DNA of 64,000 nt from Metaphire vulgaris (lineage: Eukaryota > Annelida > Clitellata > Crassiclitellata > Megascolecidae): the NCBI GenBank assembly GCA_018105865.1, contig CM030869.1, forward strand, positions 5,358,525 to 5,422,524, given 5' to 3'. The position numbers and the translations under genes were made by a program. Below the pieces are notes generated by a model. The model was not told the DNA's origin. It ran no database searches and saw only the letters and a list, made by a program, of their open reading frames with translations. Positions 31,619 through 43,736 of this stretch are shown here, piece after piece. The number at the start of each line of letters is the position of its first letter. Within the stretch, counting starts at the first letter, position 1.

Positions 31619-31964
31619 TTATCTGTCGATAGTAGTTAATTCGAACACAGGGATAGCAACTGCCAACATTGAATTTCCACTTCCTGTAAGATCCTGGTCT
31701 TCAATAAGTACTCCGCTATCTCGCCGATGTCGTTCCGATTCTTTTAAAGACAACACGCCGGCGCTTCTTGTATCTCTATCAGTCACGTCTGCGCTAGTTA
31801 TCTCGAGGCCAGAAGCGCCTAGAAAATGATAGGCACGACGAAGGCTACTGGAATGCGAATCAATTCGTTTTAAGGTCGCTCGTTTAGATTCGTCACTCGA
31901 ATCCTTCAGACTCGAAGAACAATTCGATCGAAATGAGTTAATACCCATTGGCGACTGCACCAAC
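31619..31964 (-). CDS. Possible terminal exon of a host gene, Ser/Arg/Glu-rich
   Basis: A minus-strand acceptor (GATTTTTCAG|G, AG at 31966-31965) opens into a 114-codon frame ending at a stop near 31619. It is polar and rich in Ser, Arg, Asp and Glu, with SSLRRAYHFLGASGLEIT and HRRDSGVLIEDQDLTGSG. Its composition differs from the LINE and MITE debris around it and it has no match to them. I do not recognise the family. It could be a cytoplasmic tail of a larger protein. No preceding exon is identified. Confidence 0.4.
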
Positions 31965-31989
31965 CTGAAAAATCAGCGAGCGATAACAA

Positions 31990-32165
31990 TCAGAAAATGT
32001 TTTCATATTACCAAAACCTCAAAATCCCCCCTTCAAAATCCCAGCACTTACACAAATTTTGCATTGAACTGTGTCTTTTCTCCTCCAACCAATTCTATTC
32101 CCCCAAAGCTTCAATTCCCCCTCCCAGGCCTGGGGTCTGGATAAACACCGGGCACGTGCTATCCA
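31990..32165. repeat. C-rich repeat, MITE-like
   Basis: AATCCCCCC, CAATTCCCCCTCCCAGGCC and GGTCTGGATAAACACCGGG resemble 6745-6775. Termini not found. Confidence 0.35.
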
Positions 32166-32639
32166 ATCGCGGGCTCGAATCTGACTCTAACCACTGCGCA
32201 GCTACCTTGAGAAAGTTATTCGCTCCCAATTGTGAGGAAGGTAACGATGAATCATCTAACAACCATTACTAATGTCTAATGTCATTGATCTAAAGCCAGC
32301 CAATGACTACTGTCATTGGTCTAGAGCGAGTGGCGGCTCCACAGGGGCCGTGACACTCCTATTAAATGCCTGACCCCAGTGGCCTCCACACTTTTTAGAC
32401 ATACTCTTTAGACATCTCGATATAGTAACACTAGGCCTAAATGGAAAATGGCGGAAAACTTGCTTCAACTTTTGGCTGTCGTTAACATAGATATTTAGAT
32501 GATAGGGACCAAGGAATCGAGGGTAGGGTGGGATGAGCAAAATCCTATGCCTGGATGGGAGCCGCAGCAAAACCGTTAACAACAGGATAACATTAGTGTC
32601 ACAGTACCGCCTCTAAGAACCTTCTGAGAACAACGATGC

Positions 32640-32830
32640 TATGACAAAATGTCAGCGGACAACGGGCAAAATGTCCTAGGGACAAAATGTCAGCGGACAA
32701 AATGTCATCTCAACTCTAACACTAACTCTAAACCGTGACATTTTGTCCGCTGACATTTTTTCCTCATGACATTTCGTCCGTGACATTTTTTTCGCAAAAA
32801 TGTTGTCCGGCCACAGAGAACAACCGGCCA
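32640..32830. repeat. 16-bp minisatellite folded as inverted repeat, GGACAAAATGTCAGC
   Basis: Four forward units around GGACAAAATGTCAGC (32641-32710), a core ACTCTAACACTAACTCTAAACC, then four reversed units (TGACATTTTGTCCGC, 32735-32830). Same plan as at 7735 and 48055-49085. Confidence 0.85.
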
Positions 32831-33042
32831 CGCTATAGAGTATAGCCGATTTCGAAGGTGTTCGTTTCAATCTACTGCTTGGAGTTGTTGGCATTGGAGT
32901 CAATTTTGGCGGAAAAGGTGAGGGAGCTCAAACCCTATACCTTTCCGTTCCCTCAAAAAGTGGGACTATTACTACCTAATAGAACTTTGCGCCTATGCCT
33001 GCAAGTCATTAGATGAATGTTTCAGTCTGTTCATATGCAAGT

Positions 33043-33183
33043 TGACAAGAGTGAGCCGAATAGTTCAGTTTCTCGACTAAAATGCAAAGATTTATTTCGG
33101 TTAACACTCACAACAACAATGGCGCTGCGTGCCCAGATCTTCTAGAGGGTGCGCCGCGTTGAGGTAACTAGGGGACCGTAACA
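33043..33183 (-). repeat. 3' LTR of gypsy element
   Basis: TGACAAGAGTGAGCCGAAT...CGTAACA on the plus strand; aligned with 38073-38272, sharing CACAACAACAATGGC and AGAGGGTGCGCCG. Confidence 0.85.
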
Positions 33184-33343
33184 CTGCCCCTCCTCAGACC
33201 TGTTAGCCCCGAACAGTGCAGTCTCCTCTAAATGCGCACAGACGATCGACGTAGACGACTTTCATCTTTGACCGAAGTTTTTTTCGAATCAGGTATACGA
33301 CATAATTTATTCGTTTGACAATCTTGCACGGGCCTTCCCAGTT

Positions 33344-33890
33344 CTATTGTAGTTTTGGGCTTCGACCGCTAACTCTTAGTGGATTGTTGAGCCATACTAA
33401 GTCGCCAATGTTGAACCCAGCAGAATTCGCTCGGGTGTTGTATCGAGATTTCATCCGATCTGACGTAATTTGGATGCGGCCCTTGGCAAAATTGTGAACG
33501 ACTTCCAATCGTCGCCTCCATTCGCCAACGCACAGCGATGTTGTTGCGTCATCTCGGGGAGCTCCGAATTTGAGACCACACGGGAAACGCATTTCACGAC
33601 CGAAATCAATATTGGTTTGCGACAAATTTGTGGCGTTGTGATACCACATTAGGAACAATGGGACAAATTGAGTCGTCTTGATGGTCACTGACCATTTTCG
33701 ACAAATGCTGTTCCAGCTTTCGATTGAAACGTTCTACCATGCCATCGGACTGTGGATGTATTGGTGTTGTACGAGTCTTCCAGATACCAAGGATGTTATA
33801 CATTTCTTGGAAGACCCTGGATTTGAAATTTTGCTCTTGACCAGAATGTAGTTCCAAGGGAACCCCAAAACGACCAACGCTTTGCTCCAC
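33344..33890 (-). pseudogene. Gypsy integrase, core and C-terminal part
   Basis: Minus frames 33890-33606 and 33688-33344 give the core end (RTTPIHPQSDGMVERFNR with the catalytic Glu) and a C-terminal segment (KSRYNTRANSAGFNIGDLVWL). The DQG motif is altered to SGQEQNF. A frameshift near 33650 separates the parts. The HHCC zinc region and first Asp lie upstream (33900-34400) in broken frames. Confidence 0.85.
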
Positions 33891-34399
33891 CAGGACATCC
33901 GCTACTGTTGTCGACTCTTAATTCGAAATGGAAAAAACATCTGGCCATTTGCTAAAGAAGTCGATTATAACCAAAAAAAACGGTTTCCTCTTGTCGATAG
34001 TGGAAAGGTCCGGCAACGTCGATGGCTATTCTTTCAAAAGGAACATCAACACATCAACATTATACTTCAACATCCGAATCCTGGGCCTCGTGCGTGGTCC
34101 TTTTCTGGCCGAACATACATTGCGCCTTCTACACCTATCCTCCACATCATTTCAACAGTTTATCCAGTAGAATCGCTAATGTACTTTGGCCAGAGTCTTG
34201 TTTGCTTCCAGATGTTCCCCAGAGCTGCCAATGTGAGCTTCGTGCAAGACCTCTTCTATTCGAGTTCCCGGCAACACCACTTGTAGTCTGTTTGATAAAC
34301 CATCTGTAGACTCCAACACTCTCTTTAGGACTCCGTCCTCTATTCCCAAAGAATCCCACTGCGCCCAGTATGACTTCGTGCTCGTCCCTCTAGCAGCGA

Positions 34400-35314
34400 C
34401 CCCCTCCCAGTTGGTTTTCTGTCCACTGTCTAGCCATTCAATGACTGATGCAACGTCACAATCTTCAAGCTGCTTTTTACGAACCTCGCCGTTGCCTCAT
34501 TGCCGTCGACAATGCGACTTCAAGTAGCCGGATATCAGCAGCTCCCTAATTTTTAATATCTGCTCTTCTACAGTGCTTGCAGTCAGGATCACATGGACTC
34601 CGTAACAGAGCGTCTGCATTATTGTGCCGTGAACCATCCGGTGCTGTATCTGGAAATCGCAGCCTTGAATTCTCTGGATCCAACGCGTTGTCCCTCTGGA
34701 TTTTTAAAAATAAGAAACCATCCCAGAGCTGCGTGGTCTTTCTCCTCGGGAATCTTTGTCCATAGAGTTACGTGTGGAAATGCTTGACAAATTTTACAAC
34801 GGCCAGGAGCTCACGACGAGTAACACAATAAGTTATCTCTTGCCGTGACAATGTGCGGCTGTAATATGCGACTACCATCTCTTCGCCGTTGATCGTTTCT
34901 GAGAGCACTGAGGCCGTTGTTGCTTGCACCTGTGCCCAAGAGAAATGTATTTCCTGGTTGTGGATAGCACAGGACAGATGTGGAAGTTAGAGCATCCTTC
35001 AGCCATATGAAGGCACTCTGATACTCTGAAGTCCATATAAACTGACGCCCTTTTTGCGTTAGTTGATGTAGCTCTTTGGCAGTCGATGCGAAATTGGCAA
35101 TAAAGCGCCGATAGAGTCAGAGGAGGCTCCTCAGCTCGGTCACATCCTCTTTTGGTATCGGCCAGCCTCGACTTTGGTGGGATCAGTGCGAACTCCATTA
35201 GCCAAACCTTTATGACCGAGATATTTTACTTCAGTTCTGAAGAGAGAACATTTTAAAATTTTAATTTCATCCCAGCACCCCTAATGCTTCCCACGACCTC
35301 TCGAAGATTCTTCA
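34400..35314 (-). pseudogene. Gypsy RT thumb, RNase H and linker, broken frames
   Basis: Minus frame 35198-34872 and neighbours encode pieces of the RT thumb and RNase H (for example CQRATSTNAKRASVYMDF out of frame with its neighbours). No continuous domain is readable; assigned by position between RT and integrase. Confidence 0.6.
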
Positions 35315-36322
35315 TCAAACGTTTCTCCGATTACGATCTAAGTAGACAAGGCATGTATTCCAGTATAAACCACGCAGGACGTATTCCATTAGTCGCTCAA
35401 AAGTGGCAGGCGCGTTGCAGAGGCCAAAGCTCATCACAGTAAATTGCCATAGACCCCCCCATTTACCGCGAACGTTTGTCAACTGAACACGAATGTTTGT
35501 CAACTGGATGCAGTCCCATCCAACGTACAAGTAGCCACTTTTAAGATCAAGTGTTGAGGACCACTTTGCTCCAGAGAGCATGTCCAGTGTGTCATCAATT
35601 CTTGGCAAAGGATAGCTGTCCTTTCTCGTCACATCGTTCAAAATACAATAGTCCATACTAAATCGTTGCGAGCCATCCTTCTTCCGTGCCAAAACGACCG
35701 GATAACTCCATGGGCTTTGAGATGGTTTGATCTCTTGCTTTGAGATGGTTTGCTTCTGCATTTGTTCTAGCATTTCAGACACCTCCTGTTGTTTGGCCAA
35801 CGGAAGACGTCGCGGGGCTTGCCTTATAGGCTTTGCATCCCCAGTGTCGATACGATGGTAAACGATATCCGCTCTTCCGCAATAATTATCATCTGTCGCG
35901 ATTACGTCTTCAAAATCAAGCAGTAAATCTTTTGCATTTCTGCAGCCTGCTGTAGGAACCGTCTGCTCTATTTCACTCAACATCTCTTTCAGCCGCTGAT
36001 TTGGCTTTCCAGTTCTTAATGTAGTCGAGTTGGCAGCGGTTTCGTTCGCCTGACAGTTGGCGATAGCGTCTAGAGGACTGCAATTGGCTACAACGCTACC
36101 TTTCTTAAGCTGGTTTTCTGAATCAGTTGCATTGAGAATCTGCACTGGTACTACATTCTTTTGGTGAGCCATAACCAACGTCTTCCCAAAGACGAGGTCA
36201 CTTCTGATGCAGTCGCTGCGAGGCTCCACGATCCTCAAATATCTCCCCTTTTCATTCTTCTCCAGCCTGGTCCAAGTAACGAATTCAGATTTAGGCGGCA
36301 CAGAGACGTGTTCTGTGAGCAT
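35315..36322 (-). pseudogene. Gypsy reverse transcriptase, catalytic YLDD lost
   Basis: A 335-codon frame: GDAKPIRQAPRRLPLAK, SPWSYPVVLARKKDGSQRF, DSYPLPRIDDTLDMLSGAKW, STLDLKSGY, FTVMSFGLCNAPATFERLM. The palm's first Asp (LDLKSGY) is kept. The catalytic YLDD reads YLDRN, and the frame ends there. An extra block, SGYLYVGWDCIQLTNIRVQL, contains a local duplication (LTN-R repeated). The product would have copied the element RNA. Confidence 0.9.
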
Positions 36323-37470
36323 CCCCGTCTTGTACTCGCTTCAGTACCACCGAACGTTACTAGGATCTCAAAGTTCCCAAATTAAAACGTCCCACTCGGA
36401 AGATTCAGAGTACAACCATGGTAACGTCAAAATCCAACCGTAGAATGCATTCGTCAGTTATTCCAGCCACAAAAATTTATGAGAAAATTTTGCATCTACA
36501 ATTTATAAAGTTGGGCTTAATTTCTCATTTTATGTATAGCAATGTGCCTGATGCTGTCAGAGCTAATTTATTATTTTTGAAAATTTGGCATTTTCCAATC
36601 ATGTCTGGCCTAATGACCGACCGCGACGCTCCAGTGTCCAACACAAAAGTGCAAGGATCAGAAGCCAACCGACCTTGAACAGAAAGACTTGCACCTTTTC
36701 CAATAAGCGATAAAGAGATACTTTATTCTAGAGGCATTGCCCCGTACATTTCTCAGCCTTCGCCCCGTAAGACTGGCTTCTCTTAGTTTTCCTGGTCATT
36801 CTCCCGTCTGTCTGGCTGGTGAAATCGTGGAGCACGATCACAATACATTTGTACATGGCCATATTGTTGGCAATTCCAGGAATGTATTTGGCCCTTTCTT
36901 GGTGTTCTGAATTGACTCTCATTTTGCACCGGTCTGTCTGATTGATTGACCAGTTTGCGCACTTTTTTCTACTACAACCTCGTTCAAAGTTAGCTCTCGG
37001 ATGTGGGGCCTTGATCGAGGTGCGTCTCCAGCTGCTTCATACGATACCGCATGCTCTAGTGCCTCATTGCTTGTTCGTTTTACACTTTAGCGAACGGCCT
37101 TTTTGAGTTCTGGATCGCGGATGGCGTCTACGAAAGCATCAGTTGTGATGACATGCAAAAACTCGGTAGTGGCTGTTCGGTACGACAAGTGAGCAAGTCG
37201 TTAGGTATCGGACTCAAGTTCTTGCCGAGTTTCACCCAGTTTCTGTTGACGAGTTTTCAGTTGGACCCGATGAACGTCCTGGAGATGTTTATCGCCATAT
37301 CGAAGCTCAAGAGCTTTCACAAGGGCACTGTAGTTACGCTGATCTGCCGTTTGCAAAAGCTCTGATGCGCGTCCTCTCTACGCCAAGATTAGTGCAGTTG
37401 CCTTTTCTTCCGGTGTTATTCATTTGTTAATTTGGGCTGCCGCTTCAAATTGCTTCTTGTACACCGACCA
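36323..37470 (-). pseudogene. Gypsy protease and gag nucleocapsid region, degraded
   Basis: Position between gag and RT. Around 36600 the minus strand gives a VxDTGA-like stretch (reverse of CTCCAGTGTCCAACAC, encoding LDTGA without a good frame). Short frames only (36922-36728). Confidence 0.5.
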
Positions 37471-37477
37471 AGACACC

Positions 37478-37861
37478 TCACCAGTTGAATTCAGGAGGCT
37501 TCATTCTTGCAGAGTTTGAATACTGCTGACTTTCTGCACTGTTGTTGATAGAACTTATTCTTAAATATTCTTCTTCCATGATATCAGACATTTCTTTATC
37601 AACATCATCCTTCGTCTCTTTTATTTTAAACAGGACATCTCTCTTTATGTCTTCTTGCCGTTGTTTTAAGCATTTTAAGGACTCAATTTCTTCCGTTATT
37701 TTCTCCATTGCAGATTCCATTACTTGAAACTTAGGTTTTATTTCCTCGATCTGTTGTCTAGATTCCGGTTTTTTACTGTCTATTCTCTCTTTTATTTCCT
37801 CATTCTGCTTCTGTGTCTTGTTATTTTGCTCACTAATGGCCTGAAAGAAAATTGAGGTCAC
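37478..37861 (-). pseudogene. Gypsy gag N-terminal coiled coil
   Basis: 127 codons, strongly charged and helical (NKTQKQNEEIKERIDSKK, EIESLKCLKQRQEDIKRD), then MKPPEFNW, a sequence commonly seen where the gag capsid begins. The first Met is uncertain; a start further upstream near 38000 is possible. Confidence 0.75.
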
Positions 37862-38048
37862 TTACTTTGACTGCTTATTCGGTTGTTTCTGGATCTTCAT
37901 CGGCGTTGATCAGTGCTTCGCGTAGCCTCTCCTAAGTTCTTGTTTTCTTCCAGTTGCCGGCAGATTACTTTTATTTAATTCCGTTCTCAAATCTTCCGCG
38001 CTTAATTGTTCCAGCGATGGCATCTTGAACGTTTGTATGTAGCGATAA

Positions 38049-38070
38049 TCAAGTCCCGCTTCTGACGCCA
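38049..38070 (-). other. Primer-binding site of gypsy element
   Basis: On the minus strand TGGCGTCAGAAGCGGGACTT begins 2 bp after the 5' LTR. A TGG start is expected for pairing to a tRNA 3' CCA end. Confidence 0.75.
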
Positions 38071-38072
38071 GT

Positions 38073-38272
38073 TGACAAGAATGAGCCGATTATAGTTCAG
38101 TTTCTCTCTATAATTTTAGGTTTCAAGAATGAGCCGAATATGGTTCGGTTTATCGGTTAAAATTCAAAGATTTCTTTCAGTCAACAGTCACAACAACAAT
38201 GGCACTGCGTTCCTAGCTCTCTTCTTCTCTCCTAGAGGGTGCGCCGTGTTGACATCACTAGGGTTCATGACA
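38073..38272 (-). repeat. 5' LTR of gypsy element
   Basis: 200 bp, TG...CA. Longer than the other LTR because GAATGAGCCGA...TTCGGTTTATCGGTT is partly duplicated inside (CAAGAATGAGCCGA occurs twice, 38076 and 38133). Confidence 0.85.
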
Positions 38273-38548
38273 AAAGGCACGTGACTCAGTCTGAGCTGTG
38301 TTAATTTTTACGTTTGACTCATTGACTGTCATTAGGGAGTGCTGGAAATGCCGGTTGGCGTCAAACCCTAATTAAATAGTAAAAAAGTATGCTCCATAGG
38401 TCACCGTGGGCACGTCGGAGAACCGAAGAGTTAGCGCCTTCAGTTTTACATGGCAACGGCTGAGTGACGGCGGATTGCCATCGTTTCCCTCGCCGCTGAG
38501 TACTCAATCACAGCTGAGTCGACTCGAGGCGATTGAGACAGAAAACCC

Positions 38549-38578
38549 GAAATGTCTCTGCCGCGGCAGAGACATTTC
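38549..38578. repeat. Perfect 30-bp palindrome centred on CCGCGG
   Basis: GAAATGTCTCTGCC, GC, and GGCAGAGACATTTC form one uninterrupted palindrome. It lies about 280 bp beyond the gypsy 5' LTR. Function unknown. Confidence 0.97.
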
Positions 38579-38804
38579 AGAGACAGTTTAATGAATTACG
38601 GACCCCAACATTGGCAGACAAGTGCGCTAGCCACTGAAAGTTTAGCTGTTTATCTGTTATCAAGCAATTAGGAACGCCAGAGCGGCAGTGTTAGCTGTCG
38701 TGTTCATGTACGTATCAACTGCATTAAATGTATGTGTTATGGAAATGTAATTAAATGATACAAGAGTGAGAGTGAAGAGAAATAGCCAGATAGACAGATA
38801 GACT

Positions 38805-39243
38805 TCGACTGAACCCTGACAAAACTCAACTTATCTGGCTTGGTACTAAACATCTGCACTCAAAAATTGATTATGACTTACTGAATTCTCTCTCTCTCTC
38901 TCCTAATCTATCCTCAAATTGTATCAAAAACCTTGGTATTTACCTTGACAGTAACTTGACCTTCAAAGAGCACTTTGCTAGACTCTCTCGATTCTGCTTT
39001 GACCAACTTAGGCAAATTAGGGTTATTCGTTCTTCGCTTTCTTTATCTGCAGCTTTATCTTTATTTTCTTTACCTTTCTCTGGTTCATGCTTTTGTGGCT
39101 AGTAGCTTAGACTATTGCATTTCTCTTTATCTTGGCCTGCACAAAAGCCTGCTCTACACTCTGCAATCTGTCCTAAATGCTGCGGCTCATCTTGTGGCTA
39201 AAGCTCATCGCTACTCTAGCATCTCAGACTTTATGCTTAACAT
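38805..39243 (+). mobile_element. CR1-like LINE family E copy 1, ends in GATA array
   Basis: Reads RLNPDKTQLIWLGTK, NLGIYLDSNLTFKEHF, then, after frame breaks, FVASSLDYCISLYLGL and TLQSVLNAAAHLVAKAHRY, stopping at SISDFMLNI where (GATA)n begins. Copy 2 at 56690-56130 continues past this point with LHWLPISDR, so the array starts inside the coding region. Confidence 0.85.
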
Positions 39244-39244
39244 C

Positions 39245-39890
<646 letters not shown>

Positions 39891-40582
39891 GACAGTCGAG
39901 GAACACAATATATGTTGATAGCTTAGAAATGATGGTCAATCGCAAAATGCAAGTAGAGTTTACAAAGACGATAATGCATCATTATCATCTGAACAAGTCG
40001 ATCCACGTCCGTCTGCTCTGTAAGTAGATATAAAATTGCCAAACGAGGTCAATGACGGTATCCTTGCGGACATGCTTGACAATGGTATGCTACAGTTTTA
40101 TAAATTTTTGACAAACACATGTACTGACCGATTTTTGGCTTTTATACTTAACAGTACAAAATATAGCACTTAAGCCCAAAAAGTATTGAACATACTCAAT
40201 TCTGATAAAAATGTTGCTTGACAGTTTTATTTGTCCAAATGTGCTACTAAATTTCGTATGAATTTATTGCAAAATAGCTATTTCAAATGCGGTTTGCATG
40301 TGTCCAAAGCATGGATGAAATTGTGGGATGTTCTTTTACTCTTTACTCTCATTATATTGCATGCAGAGTAATTTGATTGATTGCGCAATTTCGGAAATGG
40401 AGAGACCGTTGTCTAACGAAGATACGGCAATTATGCTTTCATTGACGAATTTGATTCTAGACACAACCAATTAGGCAAGTCATGAATTTGATTTGTTGAC
40501 TGGTTTGTTTATTATGGCTATTAATATTGTTTGATTTGTCTGTTGCCTAAACGTGCGATTAAACGTTAGTCTATGACTGTAG
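39891..40582. other. No recognised gene
   Basis: Unremarkable sequence with AAAGTATTGAACATACTCA-type words; nothing supported. Confidence 0.3.
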
Positions 40583-40890
40583 GGGGGCTGGAAGTTAGCA
40601 AAGTGGTAACAACTTTGGACAATGGAGCAAAAGGTCGCGGGTTCGAGTCCCGTGGTCGCGGGCTTTAGTCCCGTAGGAGCCCTAAAGGTCCACTCAGCCT
40701 TTTTGTGGTGATCAAATGAGGAGCAGTGGTCAAAATCCCTGCGATGAGTCAAACAGGCACGCTACGCGATAAACTAGCCCCGTATTCGTGGTATTGCACG
40801 CCTGGCTGAGGGCTACAGAAACGGAGATCAGCGCTGCTCTATGAGCCCGTGAGGCTCGGGAAGGACTTTGACTTTGACTATGACTGCTAA
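40583..40890 (+). mobile_element. tRNA-derived SINE copy 1
   Basis: Head with A-box-like TTAGCAAAGTGGTAAC and B-box GGGTTCGAGTCCC, then a body shared with 46514-47125 (GGTCCACTCAGCCTTTTTG, AACGGAGATCAGCGCTG, TCGGGAAGGACTTTGACTTT tail). The sequence GGTCGCGGGTTCGAGTCCCG is partly duplicated (40631-40668). Confidence 0.88.
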
Positions 40891-41121
40891 CAGCGCGCGG
40901 ACAGCCTATGCAACTATATTCATTTTTTTGCATAATTTTTTATTTTTTGCTATTTTCAACCCGATTTTGGCACCCCTCCGCCAACAGAATAATAATACGC
41001 AATAAAAAGAATTTTGGTCGGCCAACCAAGTAAGGTTAACAGCCATTCCCCTTGGCTACTTTCTGATGAGGATATGAAAACTCACCTTAGTTCGATGCCG
41101 AGAATAGTCTTCCAGTGATAG

Positions 41122-41123
<2 letters not shown>

Positions 41124-41191
<68 letters not shown>

Positions 41192-41209
41192 GTATATATA
41201 TATTTTTTT

Positions 41210-41266
<57 letters not shown>
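41124..41266. repeat. (TA)n microsatellite, two blocks
   Basis: 41124-41188 and 41214-41266, separated by ACAGGTATATATATATTTTTTTTC-like sequence. Confidence 0.97.
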
Positions 41267-41270
<4 letters not shown>

Positions 41271-41699
41271 AAGGACTGACGTCTGCCATGCTCGGGTCAG
41301 CGAACTTGGTTCCATCGAGTATTTAACACCATCGCGTCTATGAGATATAACTGGAGTTTGCACAGTGATACAACTATGAAATTTGGTAGTCACACTCAGG
41401 AATGAAAACTCTACGAGTCTACGCATATCAAGTAACCGGAAGTTGTTGACGTCATTACACTGCAAAATACACGGGTTTTAAATAATAATAATACTAATAA
41501 TAATACTAATAATAAGACGGTGACAGTGATGAAGCGACGGACTGCATGTGGGGATGGGCGCCAAATTCATTGAAAGATGAAGATATGAAGATAGCTCTTT
41601 ATACCACGGATAAGAAATGTATGTAACCAAACTAAGTTTAAGATTTTGCTCGCCACACATTTCCAGAACTTGAGGGTCACGTTTTCTCTAAGGTTGAGG
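41267..41699. other. No recognised gene
   Basis: Short AATAATACT cluster at 41482-41515; otherwise nothing supported. Confidence 0.3.
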
Positions 41700-41786
41700 A
41701 GTGGTGGGGGCCCTTTTTGCTCCAAAGTTTTATTTTAAAGTTGAAGGCGCCACCTGGATACGTCGGATACCCTCGCTACGCCACTG
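41700..41786. repeat. hAT MITE right end, CAGTGGCGTAGC family
   Basis: CCCTCGCTACGCCACTG ends at 41786, the same terminus as 22883-22899. Left end not found. Confidence 0.6.
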
Positions 41787-42073
41787 GACGAGGAATCACA
41801 GACAAGTGTAGTCCTCGACTCTTCGCTTATACCAATCACTTCGTCTGGGGTATATATATATATATAAGTGTCCGGAGACAGATAAGTATGTACTTTTCAG
41901 CTCTCGTCTTGATCAGAATCAGAAGCAGAGAAAGTCCCTTGGAAGGCAATCGCATTATGATTAAAGCGTTGTAAAGTCATCGAAATACGCTGAGCAAAAA
42001 CTTCTCTCTCTTGTATCTCCGAAAAGAACGGAAAGATGTCGACCCAACTCTTTTATGAAAGTGAGTGCGTCGT

Positions 42074-42077
<4 letters not shown>

Positions 42078-42132
<55 letters not shown>
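42078..42132. repeat. (TA)n microsatellite
   Basis: About 27 TA units. Confidence 0.97.
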
Positions 42133-42137
<5 letters not shown>

Positions 42138-42149
42138 CATGTCGAAGTT

Positions 42150-42222
42150 CAACTAGTAAGTAAGTAGGTAAGTCAAATCTCGTGGATTTATATAGCGCTT
42201 TATAACGCAGCACAACTGTCTT
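42150..42222 (-). mobile_element. LINE B-like 3'-terminal scrap with (ACTT)n tail
   Basis: On the minus strand: TTGTGCTGCGTTATAAAGCG, CTATATAAATCCACGAGATT, then ACTTACCTACTTACTT. Same end as 7932-8010. Confidence 0.75.
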
Positions 42223-42224
42223 AA

Positions 42225-43661
42225 ACGGCCTGGGCTTGACCAACGGGATGTATCTAGCTTTCGGCCGATATCTAACCTCCCTTTTCTGTCGAAACTGCTT
42301 GAAAGAATTGTCAACAAACAACTAGTCGCTTTCCTTCTTGCGAACGACCTGATGCCCAGAAATCAATCGGCGTACAGGTGCGGCCACTCAACGGAGACTG
42401 CGATCTTCAGCGACATAGTTGATGCGGTGGCCAATGGTCGAGTGGCTCTCCTCAGCCTTCTCGACCTATCCGCTGCATTCGACACGGTCGACCATGCGAT
42501 TCTTCTACGTCGACTGGAAACCTCCTACGGATTGAGGGGACTGGCCCTAGACTGGATCACAGCCTAACTGACAGAATGCAGTCAGTCTGTTGTGGCGAGA
42601 GTAAGTCGGCCCAGCGACGTGTCTACCATGGTGTCCCTCAAGGGTCTGTTCTGGGCCCTCTCTTGTTCATTCTTTATACTGCAGATATCTGCCTTATTAA
42701 AGCAGCCTTTGGCCTTGAGGGGCACAGTTATGCAGACGATGGGCAGATATATTCCTACGCCCTACCAAAAGAGGCCGAACGACTGGCAGTACGCGTTGCG
42801 GATTGTATTGCTGCGATCAGTGTGTGGGTGGCGGAAAATCGTCTGGCACTCAACCCGGAGAAAACGGAACTATTATGGATCTCCACGCTCAGGCGACACG
42901 GGTTGATCAATTGTGTCCCGCTCAACATTGGCGATCATGTTATTGGTCCATCAAGTAACGTACGACTCCTGGGGTTTTACTGGACGACGCTGTCCTTCGA
43001 GGTGCACATTAGCGGTCTGATCCGCAGCTGTCACTATCAGCTGCGGAGAATCAAGTCGATCAGACGTGACATAACAGTCAGTGCCGCTGTTCAAATCGTC
43101 CGAGCACTGATTCTAACCAGGATCGATTAGGTCTACTGTAACATCGTACTACTTGGACTCCCAGACCGCCAGCTCAACCGTCTACAGTCTGTGATCAACC
43201 TATCGGCGCGCTGTGCCCTAGGTCGTCGCTGGAATGAGCATGTGACGCCATTGCTGAAAGACCATCTCCACTGGCTGCGAATCAAAGAGAGGATAGTGTT
43301 TAAGCGCTGCTGGCTCACCTATCGAGCTCCATATGACTCGAGCTGCCCCCGCTACCTGGCCACCATGGTGACTAGATCTACGGAGGTCGAACGGCGGGCT
43401 CAGCTAAGGTCCAGCAAGCGGAATCAGCTACTCGTGCCTCCACCATCCTCAACTCCTCTATTTGGCGAGAGATCTTTTACACGGGGAAACCCGATCCTGT
43501 GGAACTCTCTTCCAGACAGTATAACCAATGCGAACGCTGCCGCGACGTTTATTACCAACTTGAAAACGCATTTATTTAAGCTCAGTTACGAGTAATTAGT
43601 TGTCAAAGCACCCTTGTTTTGTGCCATTCGCTCACTACGGCGCTATAGCAAATTGTCTGAC

Positions 43662-43735
<74 letters not shown>
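42225..43735 (+). mobile_element. CR1-like LINE family G copy 2, (AAT)n tail
   Basis: RT fingers (FRPISNLPFLSKLLERIVNK near 42270), palm (42352-42567: NQSAYRCGHSTET, LLDLSAAFDTVDHAILL; then, after a frame break, VPQGSVLGPLLFILYTADI and SYADDGQIYSY), and C-terminal block (43191-43595: WNEHVTPLLKDHLHWLRI, LLVPPPSSTPLFGERSF). Breaks near 42567 and 43130. 3' UTR CTACGGCGCTATAGCAAATT, then 25 AAT units (43661-43735). Confidence 0.93.

Positions 43736-43736
<1 letters not shown>

Larger units (their letters stand above)
33043..38272 (-). mobile_element. Ty3/gypsy LTR retrotransposon, both LTRs, inactive
   Basis: Minus-strand order from right to left: 5' LTR (38073-38272), PBS, gag, protease/RT, RNase H region, integrase, polypurine-like tract (GGAGGGGCAG at about 33184), and 3' LTR (33043-33183). 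All frames are broken. Flanks CAAGT and AAAGG do not match, so no target duplication is visible. The LTRs differ in length (141 versus 200 bp) and by many substitutions, so the insertion is old or recombined. Confidence 0.9.
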
